A stretch of DNA of 64,000 bases from SURF-21 sp964462595 (GTDB lineage Bacteria; Actinomycetota; Geothermincolia; Geothermincolales; RBG-13-55-18): positions 51,366-115,365 of the forward strand of contig CAYWXM010000039.1 in NCBI GenBank assembly GCA_964462595.1, written 5' to 3'. The position numbers were made by a program, and so were the translations under genes. The notes beneath the pieces are model-generated. The model saw only the letters and a program-made list of their open reading frames with translations. It did not search any database and had not been told where the DNA came from. Position 1 is the first letter of the stretch; the number at the start of each line of letters is the position of its first letter. Shown piece after piece: positions 17,270 through 26,795 of the stretch.

Positions 17270-17324
17270 TGGGGTCTGGTCTTGCGTTTTGCGCGGAACG
17301 CGCGAAATGTCAAGACCTGATCCA
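17270..17324. repeat. Hairpin repeat related to the 6541-6666 element
   Basis: TGGGGTCTGGTCTTG on the left and CAAGACCTGATCCA on the right are near-complementary, with an inner GCGCG/CGCGC pairing, giving a single long hairpin of about 55 bases. The end sequence matches the 6541-6666 family. It may also terminate transcription of the dehydratase gene. Confidence 0.5.
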
Positions 17325-17372
17325 TATCTCGTTACCTGCCACCCACCCATGTCCTGTTATTATATATTCGGC

Positions 17373-18122
17373 ATGTTTCTCGGAAAGGGATGCGGGGTAA
17401 AAGCAGTGGAAGAGGAGACAGGGCAGCCGTTTTCCTTCATAGGACGCTGGAGAGGGCGCAGACTCTGGATACTTATGTGCGCGGGGTTGCTGGCTGCGGC
17501 GGCGGTGTTCGTGCTGGTATGGTTCAAACCAGTCTCCGATGACGGCACGGGACAGGCCTCGCCGGTGCAGCACGAGATGGCGCAGCCGGAACCGGCAAGC
17601 GGCACCGTGGGCGATACCGCGAACGTCCAGACGCAAGAAGCAGCCGAACCGCAAGGTAGCCAGCAACCCACCACAACGCCCAGGACGCAAGGAAGCGCGC
17701 CGGGTACGGTGGTAGAATTCCCGGAACCGGTGACCAGCGAGCCGGAAACGCCTCCGCCGGGGGGCTACACCGATATCTGCGGCCACTGGGTGCTTGATAT
17801 GTCCGGCCCTGCTTACGGCCTTACCAACTGCCACATCGTCCTCAACGAGGACGGCACCATATCGTCTCCGCCCGAATACGATCAGGTCTTCCGTATCTCC
17901 GCCAGCACCTACAGCTGGCAGGAAGGCGATACCGCCTTCTCCGCATCCCTGCAGCTGGTTCTGAAGATGGGTTCGGGCCAGGTGCAGGTGCCGGTGCAGG
18001 TGGAGCTGGCGGGAAACGTAGATGAATCCATGCTCGAGATAATGGGTAACTTCACCGCTTCACCCCAGGGAGAAGCCTACGCCCCTTATTTCCAGCAGGG
18101 TGGCTTTACCATGCAGCGGTGA
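17373..18122 (+). CDS. Membrane-anchored secreted protein, unknown function
   Basis: Not recognised. About 249 residues: a short basic N-terminus (RWRGRR), one transmembrane segment LWILMCAGLLAAAAVFVLVWF, a Pro/Thr/Gln-rich linker of about 90 residues, then a beta-rich extracellular domain of about 110 residues beginning GYTDICGHWVLDMSGPAYG and ending FTMQR, with two cysteines that could pair. The domain looks like a lipocalin-sized or lipoprotein-like barrel, but no family is assigned. The start is uncertain: ATG 17373 or GTG 17406, neither with a strong ribosome site; TATTATATA lies just upstream of the first. Confidence 0.6.
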   Translation: MFLGKGCGVKAVEEETGQPFSFIGRWRGRRLWILMCAGLLAAAAVFVLVWFKPVSDDGTGQASPVQHEMAQPEPASGTVGDTANVQTQEAAEPQGSQQPTTTPRTQGSAPGTVVEFPEPVTSEPETPPPGGYTDICGHWVLDMSGPAYGLTNCHIVLNEDGTISSPPEYDQVFRISASTYSWQEGDTAFSASLQLVLKMGSGQVQVPVQVELAGNVDESMLEIMGNFTASPQGEAYAPYFQQGGFTMQR

Positions 18123-18292
18123 AACGCCCTTCCCTTCAAACAAGGACCTGAAAGCCACATGGGCAAGCCGATCACGTCGTATTAAAGCAAGGGGATTTGA
18201 CCTCGGGTAGAAGGAATACCATTACAGGCAAAGAATCATTAGGAGAGCTGTAATAAACGCGAGCGCACGGTTTCAGGTTATCCTGGGCACGT

Positions 18293-18321
18293 TTGATTGA
18301 TGGTTGTGCCGCTGATATACT
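18293..18321 (+). promoter_or_regulatory. Sigma-70-like promoter for the liv operon
   Basis: TTGATT (18293-18298) and TATACT (18316-18321) are 17 bases apart. This would give a transcript leader of roughly 350 bases before livK. Confidence 0.5.
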
Positions 18322-18675
18322 GTCAAAGAAAGCGGTTATTAAGTATCAGAATCTGGGTATAAATAAGGGCATCAGCTTGCGAGTCATGCGGCGGGGGAGG
18401 TGATGTGGAAATCGTTTAATCGGGGGGTGAATCGCGAGATTAATTCTCGCTTCCGCAGTAAGCCAAACTAGAATTTAATCCACCAGATACACAGCATCGT
18501 CTTCACACATGTATTGATCCAACGTCGCAGAACAGGGGAGGAAACAGAACCAGGCATTCCCCGAAACCAGAGGGATTTTCCCTATCCCGATGCCGTTGAA
18601 GGAAAGGGAACCGCTGAAATCAGTATCCATTTTGTAATGGAAGACAGACCTTTTAAAAAAGGGGGGTTGAGGAAC
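18322..18675 (+). other. Long untranslated leader of the liv operon
   Basis: No supported ORF. Two short hairpins are visible: GCGAGA-TTAAT-TCTCGC (18434-18450) and CCTTTT-AA-AAAAGG (18649-18662), the latter ending 13 bases before the livK start and next to its ribosome site. No known riboswitch core was recognised. Confidence 0.4.
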
Positions 18676-19881
18676 ATGCGTATGAAAGCGATTATCGTGG
18701 TTGTTGTGGCCCTGATGATGGTCACACTGGGCTTGGCTTCATGCGGCGAAGAGGGAGGCGATGGCGGCGAGAAGGTCACCAAGAAGATTGGACTTAGCGC
18801 TCCCCTCAGTGGCGTTGCGGCGGCTTACGGTAAAGACATCCAGGCCGGGATCCAGATGGCCATCGACGACATCAACGAGGACGGTGGCATCACCATCGGT
18901 GATACTAACTACATCTTCGAGTTACTCTCGGCAGACGACGAGGCCACGCCGGAACCGGCACTCTCCAACGCCCAGCGCTTCATCCTCGAAGAGGACATCC
19001 AGGTCATCTTCGACCCGGTCGCCACTTCCATCCAGCCGCTGATCGGCATCAACGAGAAGGCGGGCGAGGAGTTTATCATGATGGCCTACACCAGCGTGCC
19101 CCTGTACACGCAGAAGGTGAACAAATACATGATCACCATGCCGCCGCCTTTTGCCTCCTACATCAGGCCATGGATCACACTGGCTATGGGCAAGGGCTGG
19201 ATGAAGCTGGGCATGCTGCAGACCACCGGGGCCTACGGAGACCTCTGGGGCTCCACCTTTGAGACGGCGTGGACGGGCGCGGGTGGCACGGTGGTGGCCA
19301 AGGCGCCGGCCAGCTACTACACGGAATCCGACTTCACGCCCTACCTCACCACGGTACTGGCCGGAAACCCCGACGTCATCTTCTGCGGCGGGCCTTCTGA
19401 CCCTACGGCACTGGTGATAGACCAGGCCAGGAGCCTGGGATTCGAGGGCGGCTTCATCGTCATCGACCAGGCCAAGCTGGACTTCATCGCCGACACCACG
19501 GGCATGGAGAAACTGGAGGGCGCCATCGGCGTGCTGCCCATCGAGGACGCCTACGACCTGTGGCCAGCCCTCGACACCTTTAACAGTGAATATGTCGAGG
19601 AATATGGTGGCGAAAGGACGACCTGGGAGAGCGCCATCGCCTATTCCGGGATGAGGATCCTGGCCAGGGCCATGGAGGAAGCCCAGAGCGTGGACGACGT
19701 GGAGGCCATCAGGGAGGCCTTCAACGTGAGCGGCGTTGCGGTGCTCGACGGCGCGGAATACCCGGTCGGCTACGAGGGGATCAATCCCGAGACGGGAGCC
19801 TTGTTCATGCCGGCGACGGCCACCATCTGCGAGAACGGCGTATTCCTCGAGCAGGAACCTGTGGAGTGGTGGAAGGAATAA
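18676..19881 (+). CDS. livK: Branched-chain amino-acid-type ABC transporter substrate-binding lipoprotein
   Basis: A 401-residue type I periplasmic-binding-fold protein. MRMKAIIVVVVALMMVTLGLASC is a lipoprotein signal with the lipidated cysteine in LASC, so it sits on the outer face of the membrane. KIGLSAPLSGVAAAYGKDIQAG is the family N-terminal motif. Ligand could be amino acids, or carboxylates such as aromatic acids, since this family is broad. ATG 18676 is preferred over an upstream in-frame ATG because the signal peptide begins there and TGAGGA precedes it. First gene of the liv operon. Confidence 0.9.
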   Translation: MRMKAIIVVVVALMMVTLGLASCGEEGGDGGEKVTKKIGLSAPLSGVAAAYGKDIQAGIQMAIDDINEDGGITIGDTNYIFELLSADDEATPEPALSNAQRFILEEDIQVIFDPVATSIQPLIGINEKAGEEFIMMAYTSVPLYTQKVNKYMITMPPPFASYIRPWITLAMGKGWMKLGMLQTTGAYGDLWGSTFETAWTGAGGTVVAKAPASYYTESDFTPYLTTVLAGNPDVIFCGGPSDPTALVIDQARSLGFEGGFIVIDQAKLDFIADTTGMEKLEGAIGVLPIEDAYDLWPALDTFNSEYVEEYGGERTTWESAIAYSGMRILARAMEEAQSVDDVEAIREAFNVSGVAVLDGAEYPVGYEGINPETGALFMPATATICENGVFLEQEPVEWWKE

Positions 19882-19922
19882 GTTGCGCCTGTCAAACCTG
19901 GAATAAGTGAGGATACAGTTAA

Positions 19923-19948
19923 GGGAAGCCCCGATGGCGGGGCTTCCC
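19923..19948 (+). terminator. Strong hairpin between livK and livH (attenuator)
   Basis: GGGAAGCCCCG and CGGGGCTTCCC form a perfect 11-bp stem with the loop ATGG. No T tract follows, so it more likely limits read-through or protects the livK message, a common arrangement giving excess binding protein over permease. Confidence 0.65.
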
Positions 19949-20027
19949 GCTAAATAAAGGCCAGGTTCTTGACGAATCGTTAGATACGGATGGTAATGGG
20001 TCAGGCAACAGCAAGGGGAGAGAAAAA

Positions 20028-20885
20028 TTGTCCTTTTTCCTGAACCAGCTGGTCATAGGGATACAGCTCGGCAGCCAGTACGTGATGGTGGCGCTCGGCT
20101 TGACCCTCATCTTCGGCATCCTGGACATCTCCCATTTCGCCCACGGCCACCTGTACATGATCGGGGCCTACATGCTGTACATCGTCATGGTCCTGGGCGG
20201 CATCAATTACTGGGTCGCCTTTATCATCTGCATGGCCGCGCTGGCCCTGGCCGGGATGGTGGTGGAGAGGGTCGTCTACCGCCCCCTGCGGGGGCAGCCG
20301 CACATAAACACCTTCATCGCCGCCATCGGTCTCATCCTCATGCTGGAGACCCTGGTTCGCGGCATCCAGCCCCAGGCTCTTAGCGTCCCCAAACCCATCG
20401 ACACGACCCTGCAGTTCGCGGGCATCAGCATGGAGGCGCAACGCCTTATCGTCATCGTCGGAGCCATCGTGCTCATCATACTCCTGCAGCTGTTCATCAA
20501 GCGCACGCGCCTGGGCACGGCCATCGAGGCGGTAGCCCAGGATCGCGAGGGAGCCTCCCTGGTGGGTATCAACGTAAACCGCATCTCCGCGCTCACCTTC
20601 GCCATCGCCACCGCACTGGCCGCGGCGGCGGCGGTGCTCATGGCCCCGCTGGCCTTCATCTCTCCCGAGATGGGGAGCGTGCTCATCCTCAAGGCCTTCG
20701 TCATCGTGGTCATAGGCGGCCTGGGAAGCATGAAGGGGGCCATCGTAGGGGGGTATCTCCTGGGGATCATAGAGGCCATGGCCATCGCCTATATCTCCTC
20801 GGCTTACAAGGACGTCTTCGCCTTCGCGGTGCTCATCATAATACTGGCGATAAGGCCCACCGGCCTCTTCCGGGGGAGGGATTGA
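20028..20885 (+). CDS. livH: Branched-chain amino-acid-type ABC transporter permease LivH
   Basis: A 285-residue inner-membrane permease with about eight hydrophobic segments. LGLTLIFGILDISHFAHGHLYMIGAY is the conserved LivH N-terminal region and FVIVVIGGLGSMKGAIVGGYLLG is the C-terminal EAA-like loop that contacts the ATPases. The TTG start has AAGGGGAG 6 bases upstream. It pairs with LivM to form the translocation channel. Confidence 0.92.
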   Translation: MSFFLNQLVIGIQLGSQYVMVALGLTLIFGILDISHFAHGHLYMIGAYMLYIVMVLGGINYWVAFIICMAALALAGMVVERVVYRPLRGQPHINTFIAAIGLILMLETLVRGIQPQALSVPKPIDTTLQFAGISMEAQRLIVIVGAIVLIILLQLFIKRTRLGTAIEAVAQDREGASLVGINVNRISALTFAIATALAAAAAVLMAPLAFISPEMGSVLILKAFVIVVIGGLGSMKGAIVGGYLLGIIEAMAIAYISSAYKDVFAFAVLIIILAIRPTGLFRGRD

Positions 20886-20887
20886 CG

Positions 20888-21874
20888 GTGAAGAAGATCA
20901 CCAAACCCGCGATATACGTATTGCTCCTGGGGCTGGCCGCCGCGTTTCCCTGGCTGAAGGCCATAGGCATAGACAAATACCAGATGCGCGTCATGACCCT
21001 GGCCATGGCCTGGGCCATAGCCACCCTCAGCCTCAACCTCATCCTCGGCTACACCGGGCAGGCCTCCCTGGCCCACGGGGCGCTTATGGGCATCGGTGCG
21101 TACTCTTTCGGCATCCTGGCCCAGAGGGTAGGTCTGAACTTCTGGCTGGCTCTGCCCCTGGCCTGCCTGGTAACGGCGTTCATCGGGCTGCTCATCGGGC
21201 TGCCCTCCCTGCGCACCAAGGGCCCTTATTTCGCCATCGTCACCTTGTGTTTCAACGTCATCGTGTACAAGGTCTTCGAGAACTGGAACTGGCTCTCCGG
21301 AGGGATACAGGGACAGGTGGTGCCGCAGCCGAGTTTCCTCACCCAGAGATGGGCGCGTTACTATTTCGTGCTCGGCTGTCTTATCCTGACCTTGATCATC
21401 ATGCGTTTCATCGCGAAGTCTCTGCTGGGCGTCACCTTCATGTCCATCCGCAGCAACGAGAACCTGGCGGAGGCGGTGGGGATCAACTCCTTCCGCAACA
21501 AGCTGGTCTCCTTCGTCGTGAGCTGTTTCTTCGTGGGACTGGCAGGCTCGATGCTGGCCATCGAGAACGGCCAGCTGGACCCGACCATTACGACTTACCT
21601 GTATTCCTTCTATATCCTCATCTATCTGCTCATCGGGGGGGCGGCTACCCTGTCCGGACCGGTGATCGGGACCGTAGGTTTGTACTGGCTGCTGGACTAC
21701 ATGAAGAAGATAGGCATAGAGGGTATCGAGGAGTTCCGCTACCTCATCTTCGGCTTCATAATGGTCGTCGTAATAATCTATATGCCGCGGGGCATAGTGG
21801 GGGGAGTCAAGCAGTTCTGGGAATGGCTCAAGACGAGATACAATAAGAGAAAGACGGAAGAGGTGCTGGAGTGA
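20888..21874 (+). CDS. livM: Branched-chain amino-acid-type ABC transporter permease LivM
   Basis: About 328 residues, eight or more membrane segments. LSLNLILGYTGQASLAHGALMGIGAY and GGAATLSGPVIGTVGLYWL are the LivM hallmarks. GTG 20888 is chosen because GGAGG lies 8 bases upstream; a TTG at 20882 that overlaps the livH stop is too close to that site. It follows livH without a gap, showing translational coupling. Confidence 0.92.
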   Translation: MKKITKPAIYVLLLGLAAAFPWLKAIGIDKYQMRVMTLAMAWAIATLSLNLILGYTGQASLAHGALMGIGAYSFGILAQRVGLNFWLALPLACLVTAFIGLLIGLPSLRTKGPYFAIVTLCFNVIVYKVFENWNWLSGGIQGQVVPQPSFLTQRWARYYFVLGCLILTLIIMRFIAKSLLGVTFMSIRSNENLAEAVGINSFRNKLVSFVVSCFFVGLAGSMLAIENGQLDPTITTYLYSFYILIYLLIGGAATLSGPVIGTVGLYWLLDYMKKIGIEGIEEFRYLIFGFIMVVVIIYMPRGIVGGVKQFWEWLKTRYNKRKTEEVLE

Positions 21875-22618
21875 CACTGCTGCGCGTGGAGGGACTGACG
21901 AGGTTGTTCGGCGGCCTGGTTGCCGTGAACAAAGTAGACTTCGAGGTGCCGGAGGGCAGGGTAGTGGGTATCATCGGCCCTAACGGCGCGGGCAAGAGCA
22001 CCCTCTTCAACCTCATCGGAGGCACCATCCCGCCCACCTCGGGAAAGGTCATCTTCGCGGGGAAGGACATAACCGGCTGGGTTCCCTACAACGTCGCCCG
22101 GGAAGGCATCGCGCGCACCTTCCAGACAACCGCCCTCTTCGAGGAGCTGCCGCTCTACGTCAACCTGGTTATCGGGCGCCGCATGCGCACCCGTTCGGGC
22201 CTGTGGGACGCCATCCTGCATACCCCGCGCTCGCGGCGCGAGAAAAAGGAGACCACCGCCAAGGTGATGGAGGTGCTGGAGTTCACGGGGCTGGGAGAAT
22301 ATGCCAATACTCCGGCGGGTTCCATTCCCCAGGAGGCGCAGAAGAGGCTGGCCATAGGCGTGGCCCTGATGGGAGATCCCAGGCTGCTCCTCCTGGACGA
22401 GCCCACGGGCGGCGTGGGCATGGGCGAAACGGACAACATCATCGAGCTCATCGACCGCATCCGGTCCAAGGGCATCACGGTCTGTGTCATCGAGCACAAG
22501 ATGCGCATGATCATGAGCCTGGCCGACCGCATCGTGGCGCTGAACTTCGGGGTGAAGATAGCGGAAGGGGAACCGCAGCTGGTATGCGACGAACCCGCCG
22601 TGATCGAGGCATATCTGG

Positions 22619-22635
<17 letters not shown>
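21871..22635 (+). CDS. livG: Branched-chain amino-acid-type ABC transporter ATP-binding protein LivG
   Basis: A 254-residue ATPase. The Walker A motif is GPNGAGKST and Walker B is LLLDEPTGG. The usual LSGGQ signature is replaced by IPQEAQKRL, as occurs in many LivG proteins (family knowledge: LivG signature is variable). The GTG start overlaps the livM stop by four bases. It works as a heterodimer with LivF below the LivH-LivM channel. Confidence 0.92.
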
Positions 22636-23335
<700 letters not shown>

Positions 23336-23466
23336 GGACGCCGCCGGGACTGTGACAGGCGAACGTACCTGATGCTGGTGGCCATGCGGCGGTATTATAA
23401 AACAAATGCAGCCCGTAATGGCATCGTCGGTTTGCTGGCGGGATAAAAAACTGGGGGGATGCGGCC

Positions 23467-24537
23467 ATGAAAAACACCAGGGTCTGCGAGGAATGCGGGG
23501 TTCCCATGGGGATCGCGCGCAACCTGAGCTGGAACGCCAACGGGACCATAACCCAAAGGAACGACCCCATGCACCGCCTCATTTTCTTCGAGTCCGACAA
23601 CCTCGACCGCCTATGGAACCGGCTTTCGGATATCCTCGGGGTGACCACCGAGCACATCTGGGAGGTGGTCATCGATTCCAAGAGCCGCGCCACCCGCGCT
23701 TTCCTTCACCGTACCCTGCCGTGGGGCGTCAACCTCCTGGCCCACTTCATCGGCTACCGCTCCATGATCAAGAGCATAGAGTCGCAGGGGCTGGTCATGG
23801 GTTACGGCAAGATAACCGTGGGCGGGCAGTACCCCCGCCACGGAAGGCCCGAGAGAGTGACCGTTTACATAGAGGATCCCTACTCGCTGCCGTTTTTCTG
23901 CGGCGACTTCAAGGGCGCCGCGGAGGTGCTGGAGAGGCGCTGGGCCAGCATCGACTGGCAGGCTCTGGATTCGCGCCGCTACCAGATCGACGTCACCATG
24001 AGCGAGCGGCGCCTGGAGGGGGAGTCCTTCGTCTTCAAGGAGGAGATCGCGGGCAAGGCGGGGGATTTTGCCTTCAAGGCCTGTTCTTCCTACGGCACCC
24101 CGCTGGAGATGAAGGAGTTCGCCTGGGACCTGGAGGCGGGGATCATCCGGGACGGCAGGAGCGGCCGCAGGCTGGCCTTCTTCGGGACCTCGGGCATGCG
24201 GGCCGTCTTCGACGAGCTGGTGCACGAGCTGGGTAACCGCGTGAGCGACGCCATAATCGAGGTGGAACGGGAGAACGGCCTCGCCGCTTTGAGCGTCGAG
24301 GAGGCCCGCAGCGGATACGAGGGACTGCGCTACCTGGCGGCCGTCCGCGGCCTGGGACTGGTCACCAGCCTGGAGATGGGTGAGGAAAGGCTGATTCTCC
24401 GCATGTGCAACCCCTCCATACCCGAGTACATCGTCGGCCTGGCCCTGGCCGTCTTCGAACTGGCTACCGCCAGGCGGGGCCGGCATGCATGGAGCATAGA
24501 GCCGGACGGTGACCTGGTGGTGGAGATATCTTCTTGA
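23467..24537 (+). CDS. Two-module cysteine-pair protein (family A), unknown function
   Basis: Not assignable to a named family. The 356 residues contain two tandem copies of one module. Module 1 opens with CEECGVPMGIARNLSW (C7, C10), then RLIFFESDNLDRLWNRL and, near residue 135, YIEDPYSLPFFCGDFKG. Module 2 opens with the degenerate CSSYGTPLEMKEFAW (C206), then RLAFFGTSGMRAVFDEL and near residue 315 RMCNPSIPEYIVGLALA. The 52558-53634 protein has the same layout. The C-terminal half of each module vaguely recalls V4R-type small-molecule domains. No signal peptide or membrane segment. ATG 23467 is preceded by GGGGGG. Lies 130 bases after livF. Confidence 0.7.
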   Translation: MKNTRVCEECGVPMGIARNLSWNANGTITQRNDPMHRLIFFESDNLDRLWNRLSDILGVTTEHIWEVVIDSKSRATRAFLHRTLPWGVNLLAHFIGYRSMIKSIESQGLVMGYGKITVGGQYPRHGRPERVTVYIEDPYSLPFFCGDFKGAAEVLERRWASIDWQALDSRRYQIDVTMSERRLEGESFVFKEEIAGKAGDFAFKACSSYGTPLEMKEFAWDLEAGIIRDGRSGRRLAFFGTSGMRAVFDELVHELGNRVSDAIIEVERENGLAALSVEEARSGYEGLRYLAAVRGLGLVTSLEMGEERLILRMCNPSIPEYIVGLALAVFELATARRGRHAWSIEPDGDLVVEISS

Positions 24538-24540
24538 TTC

Positions 24541-24610
24541 CCGAGACCGGGGGTAACGATAATCGCTTTTGGGCCTTAGTGGCCCGAGCCCGGGGGTAAC
24601 GGTCCTCGCT
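24541..24610 (-). repeat. Dispersed repeat, copy 2 (inverted relative to 9611-9685)
   Basis: Read on the minus strand this gives GAGCGAGGACCGTTACCC, GGGCTCGGGC and AAGCGATTATCGTTACCC, in the same order as the copy at 9611-9685. It starts just after the stop of the two-module protein and lies beside a transposase remnant. Confidence 0.5.
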
Positions 24611-24680
24611 CAGCACTCGCAGGGTGCATATCCCGGGAAATTCCTCCTCTCGAGCACACTGCTCGCGAAGGTCGCTTCGG

Positions 24681-24899
24681 GTAAAGCTCTACAACCAGCG
24701 GAGCAGATGTGAAAACCATATCAAGGAAGGCAAGTATGCCTTATCCTGGACGCGCCTGTCGTGTTCTCGTTTCATCTCCAACCAGGTGCGTCTGGCCCTC
24801 TTCATCCTGGCCTGCAACCTCGGTAACTTCCTCCGGATCATGGGAAAGGAGGAAACTGGGGTTTGGACGTATCAGCCTGTCCGCGGGACGGTAGAATAA
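24681..24899 (+). pseudogene. IS1380-family transposase remnant (C-terminal region)
   Basis: The frame encodes LYNQRSRCENHIKEGK, ALSWTRLSCSRFISNQ and VRLALFILACNLGNFLRIM, matching the conserved C-terminal part of IS1380 transposases (consensus of the type E-IKEGK, F-ANQVRL-L-LAYNL). Roughly 70 residues remain; the DDE catalytic core and the start are gone, and the frame stops before the usual end. No terminal inverted repeats were recognised, so this is a decayed insertion. Confidence 0.75.
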
Positions 24900-25151
24900 T
24901 GGCATCAGGAGGTGCATATGGGAAATACTCGTTCAATTCTACCAATAGCAAAGGTAAAAACCTGTGGCCAGAATTGAATCATCCGGGTGGGGCCAGGCAA
25001 AACAGACGTGCGAAGGAGGAAGACATGCGTAAGCTGCGCTTGACCGCCCCTGTCCTGCTGACAATCAAAGCCTCCACTTCTCCGCAAGACTTCTGAGAAA
25101 ACCCTCTCTGGTCTGGATACCAAACTATCGACTGTATCCGTACCCCAGCAA
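24900..25151. other. Spacer after the transposase remnant
   Basis: No convincing gene. A 23-codon ORF (25025-25096) has AAGGAGG before its ATG but no recognisable product. The sequence has an uneven composition and looks like decayed mobile DNA. Confidence 0.3.
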
Positions 25152-25286
25152 TCATTTGCTCTTGCCCTGTCCTTTGGGACGGCCCTTCTCCTGTCCTTTG
25201 GGGCGAGGGGGTGAACATCCTCCCCTGCCCTGATTGGCACGAGTTCCTCTACCACTGCCATCTTTTTTCGGTACTCCTTTCGGCAT
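25152..25286 (-). CDS. Small Gly/Lys/Arg-rich protein, DUF5320-like N-terminus
   Basis: A 44-residue ORF with an excellent ribosome site (AGGAGG, 8 bases before ATG 25286). It begins MPKGVPKKDGSGRGTRANQG and then RGGCSPPRPKGQ, and ends in a KGQ-rich tail. The start recalls the short MP-DGTGP-G-GP-TGRG proteins of the DUF5320 group, often encoded near nitrogenase-cofactor-like or metal-binding proteins, but it is shorter and the match is loose. A perfect 14-bp palindrome (25477-25490) lies about 190 bases upstream. The function is unknown. Confidence 0.45.
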   Translation of the reverse strand: MPKGVPKKDGSGRGTRANQGRGGCSPPRPKGQEKGRPKGQGKSK

Positions 25287-25476
25287 CTCTACACCTCCTC
25301 TCGTTATTCCCTCGACACCATCTCTATTATTGCAGCCTGACATTTCCCCATATGCAACTCCCGACACCACCATTCTACCATCCCGCAGGGTGGCTAACTC
25401 TCCCCGGCGCCCTTCTTTTCCACAGTCATATATATTTAAATCTCCACTTTAATATCCTGGAGTTGTTAGGGGCCTG

Positions 25477-25490
25477 TAACGGGCCCGTTA
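25477..25490. promoter_or_regulatory. Perfect 14-bp palindrome
   Basis: TAACGGGCCCGTTA lies in the 480-base spacer between the divergent small ORF and the cyclase gene. It could be an operator for either; otherwise the spacer (25287-25768) shows only a possible -10 box TATAGT near 25708. Confidence 0.35.
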
Positions 25491-25768
25491 AAATACTGTT
25501 AACCTCAGCCGTTCCCACGTAAACGGATACTTATGTTTTCTGCGCGGGTTCGTTAGGCGTCGTCGACTACAACCGGTTCCGCGTTCAGCCGGTAATAACA
25601 CCGCCGGAGATGGCGGGCTTCCAGCCGGGACGCAATCCCCGATATAACGGGAGCGCGCGAGTTGTGGCAAGGAAGCCTTTCCGGCTCTCCAGCGCTCCTG
25701 CTTGGGGTATAGTAGTAAGGTAAACGCCGCGGCGGAAACCAGCTTTCCAAGCAGGAGGTAGATGAGAA

Positions 25769-26548
25769 ATGGGCAAGAGATTCGTGGACCTGAGCATAGC
25801 TGTAGAGGACGGCCTTCCCTCCGACCCACCGGCAATGATCCCCAGGATCATGTACATGGAACACGAGGCGGGCGCCGCGTCGATGGCGGAGTTCTTCCCG
25901 GGCATCGACCCAGCCAAAGACCTGCCCGGCGGGCTGGGGTGGGCGGTGGAGATAGTCACCCTGGGCACCCATTCCGGCACCCACCTGGACGCACCCTGGC
26001 ATTATCATCCCACCATGGACAATGGCAAGCACGCGCTGACCATCGATGAGGTCCCCCTGGAATGGTGCATGGGGCCCGGTGTGGTCCTCGATTTCCGCCA
26101 TTTTCCCGACGGTTACCGCGTCATGGCCTCGGACATGGAGGAAGCTTTCGAGAAGATTGGGTACGAGCTGAAGGAGGGGGACATCGTCCTGGTGATGACC
26201 GGCGCCGACCAGTACTGGGGCAAGCCGGAGTACCTCGTCAAGGGCTGCGGCATGGGTAAGGAGGCCACCCTGTGGCTGCTCGATCGGGGGGTAAAGGTGA
26301 CCGGGACCGACGCCTGGTCCTGGGACCGGCCCCTGCCCATGATCGCCAGAGATTTCGAGGAGACCGGCGATGCCTCCCTTATCTGGGAAGGCCATTTCGC
26401 GTCCATCGAGAAAGGGTACTGCCATATCGAGAAGCTGACCAACCTGGACCAGCTGCCGCCATACGGCTTCACCTTCTTCTGCTTTCCCGTGAAGATAAAG
26501 AAGGCCAGCGCGGGGTGGATACGGGCCGTCGCCCTGCTCGAGGACTGA
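25769..26548 (+). CDS. Cyclase / kynurenine formamidase family metal hydrolase
   Basis: A 259-residue protein of the putative cyclase family. The signature HSGTHLDAPWHYHP near residue 73 provides the metal-binding His and Asp residues, and VDLSIAVEDGLPSDPP is the typical N-terminus. The family hydrolyses amides, lactones or cyclic esters with a divalent metal. Substrate unknown; members occur in aromatic and isatin degradation, which would suit the acyl-CoA genes in this window. ATG 25769 follows AGGAGGTAGATGAGAA. Cytosolic; single gene. Confidence 0.85.
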   Translation: MGKRFVDLSIAVEDGLPSDPPAMIPRIMYMEHEAGAASMAEFFPGIDPAKDLPGGLGWAVEIVTLGTHSGTHLDAPWHYHPTMDNGKHALTIDEVPLEWCMGPGVVLDFRHFPDGYRVMASDMEEAFEKIGYELKEGDIVLVMTGADQYWGKPEYLVKGCGMGKEATLWLLDRGVKVTGTDAWSWDRPLPMIARDFEETGDASLIWEGHFASIEKGYCHIEKLTNLDQLPPYGFTFFCFPVKIKKASAGWIRAVALLED

Positions 26549-26795
26549 AAGGCCGCCGCCTTTCGGAGGGGAGAGGCAGGAGCCGCAGACCGGCGGAAAT
26601 GCCCGCTGCCTCCCGTGAGGCCGCCCGACAAGCGATCCGGGGGACATGGGGGCCGCTGGTGATGCTTCTTTAAAAAAGCCCGGGGTCGGGGACAAAGGGC
26701 TTCCGCGCTCAGCCGGGGTCGGCATCGGGGCTTTCGGGGCGCCGGCGTCGGCGGGTTGCTATATAATAATCCAATCCGCGAATAGCACGCAGGAG

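Noticed and set aside
25025..25096. 23-codon ORF with AAGGAGG
   Set aside because: No recognisable product and it lies in decayed mobile DNA.
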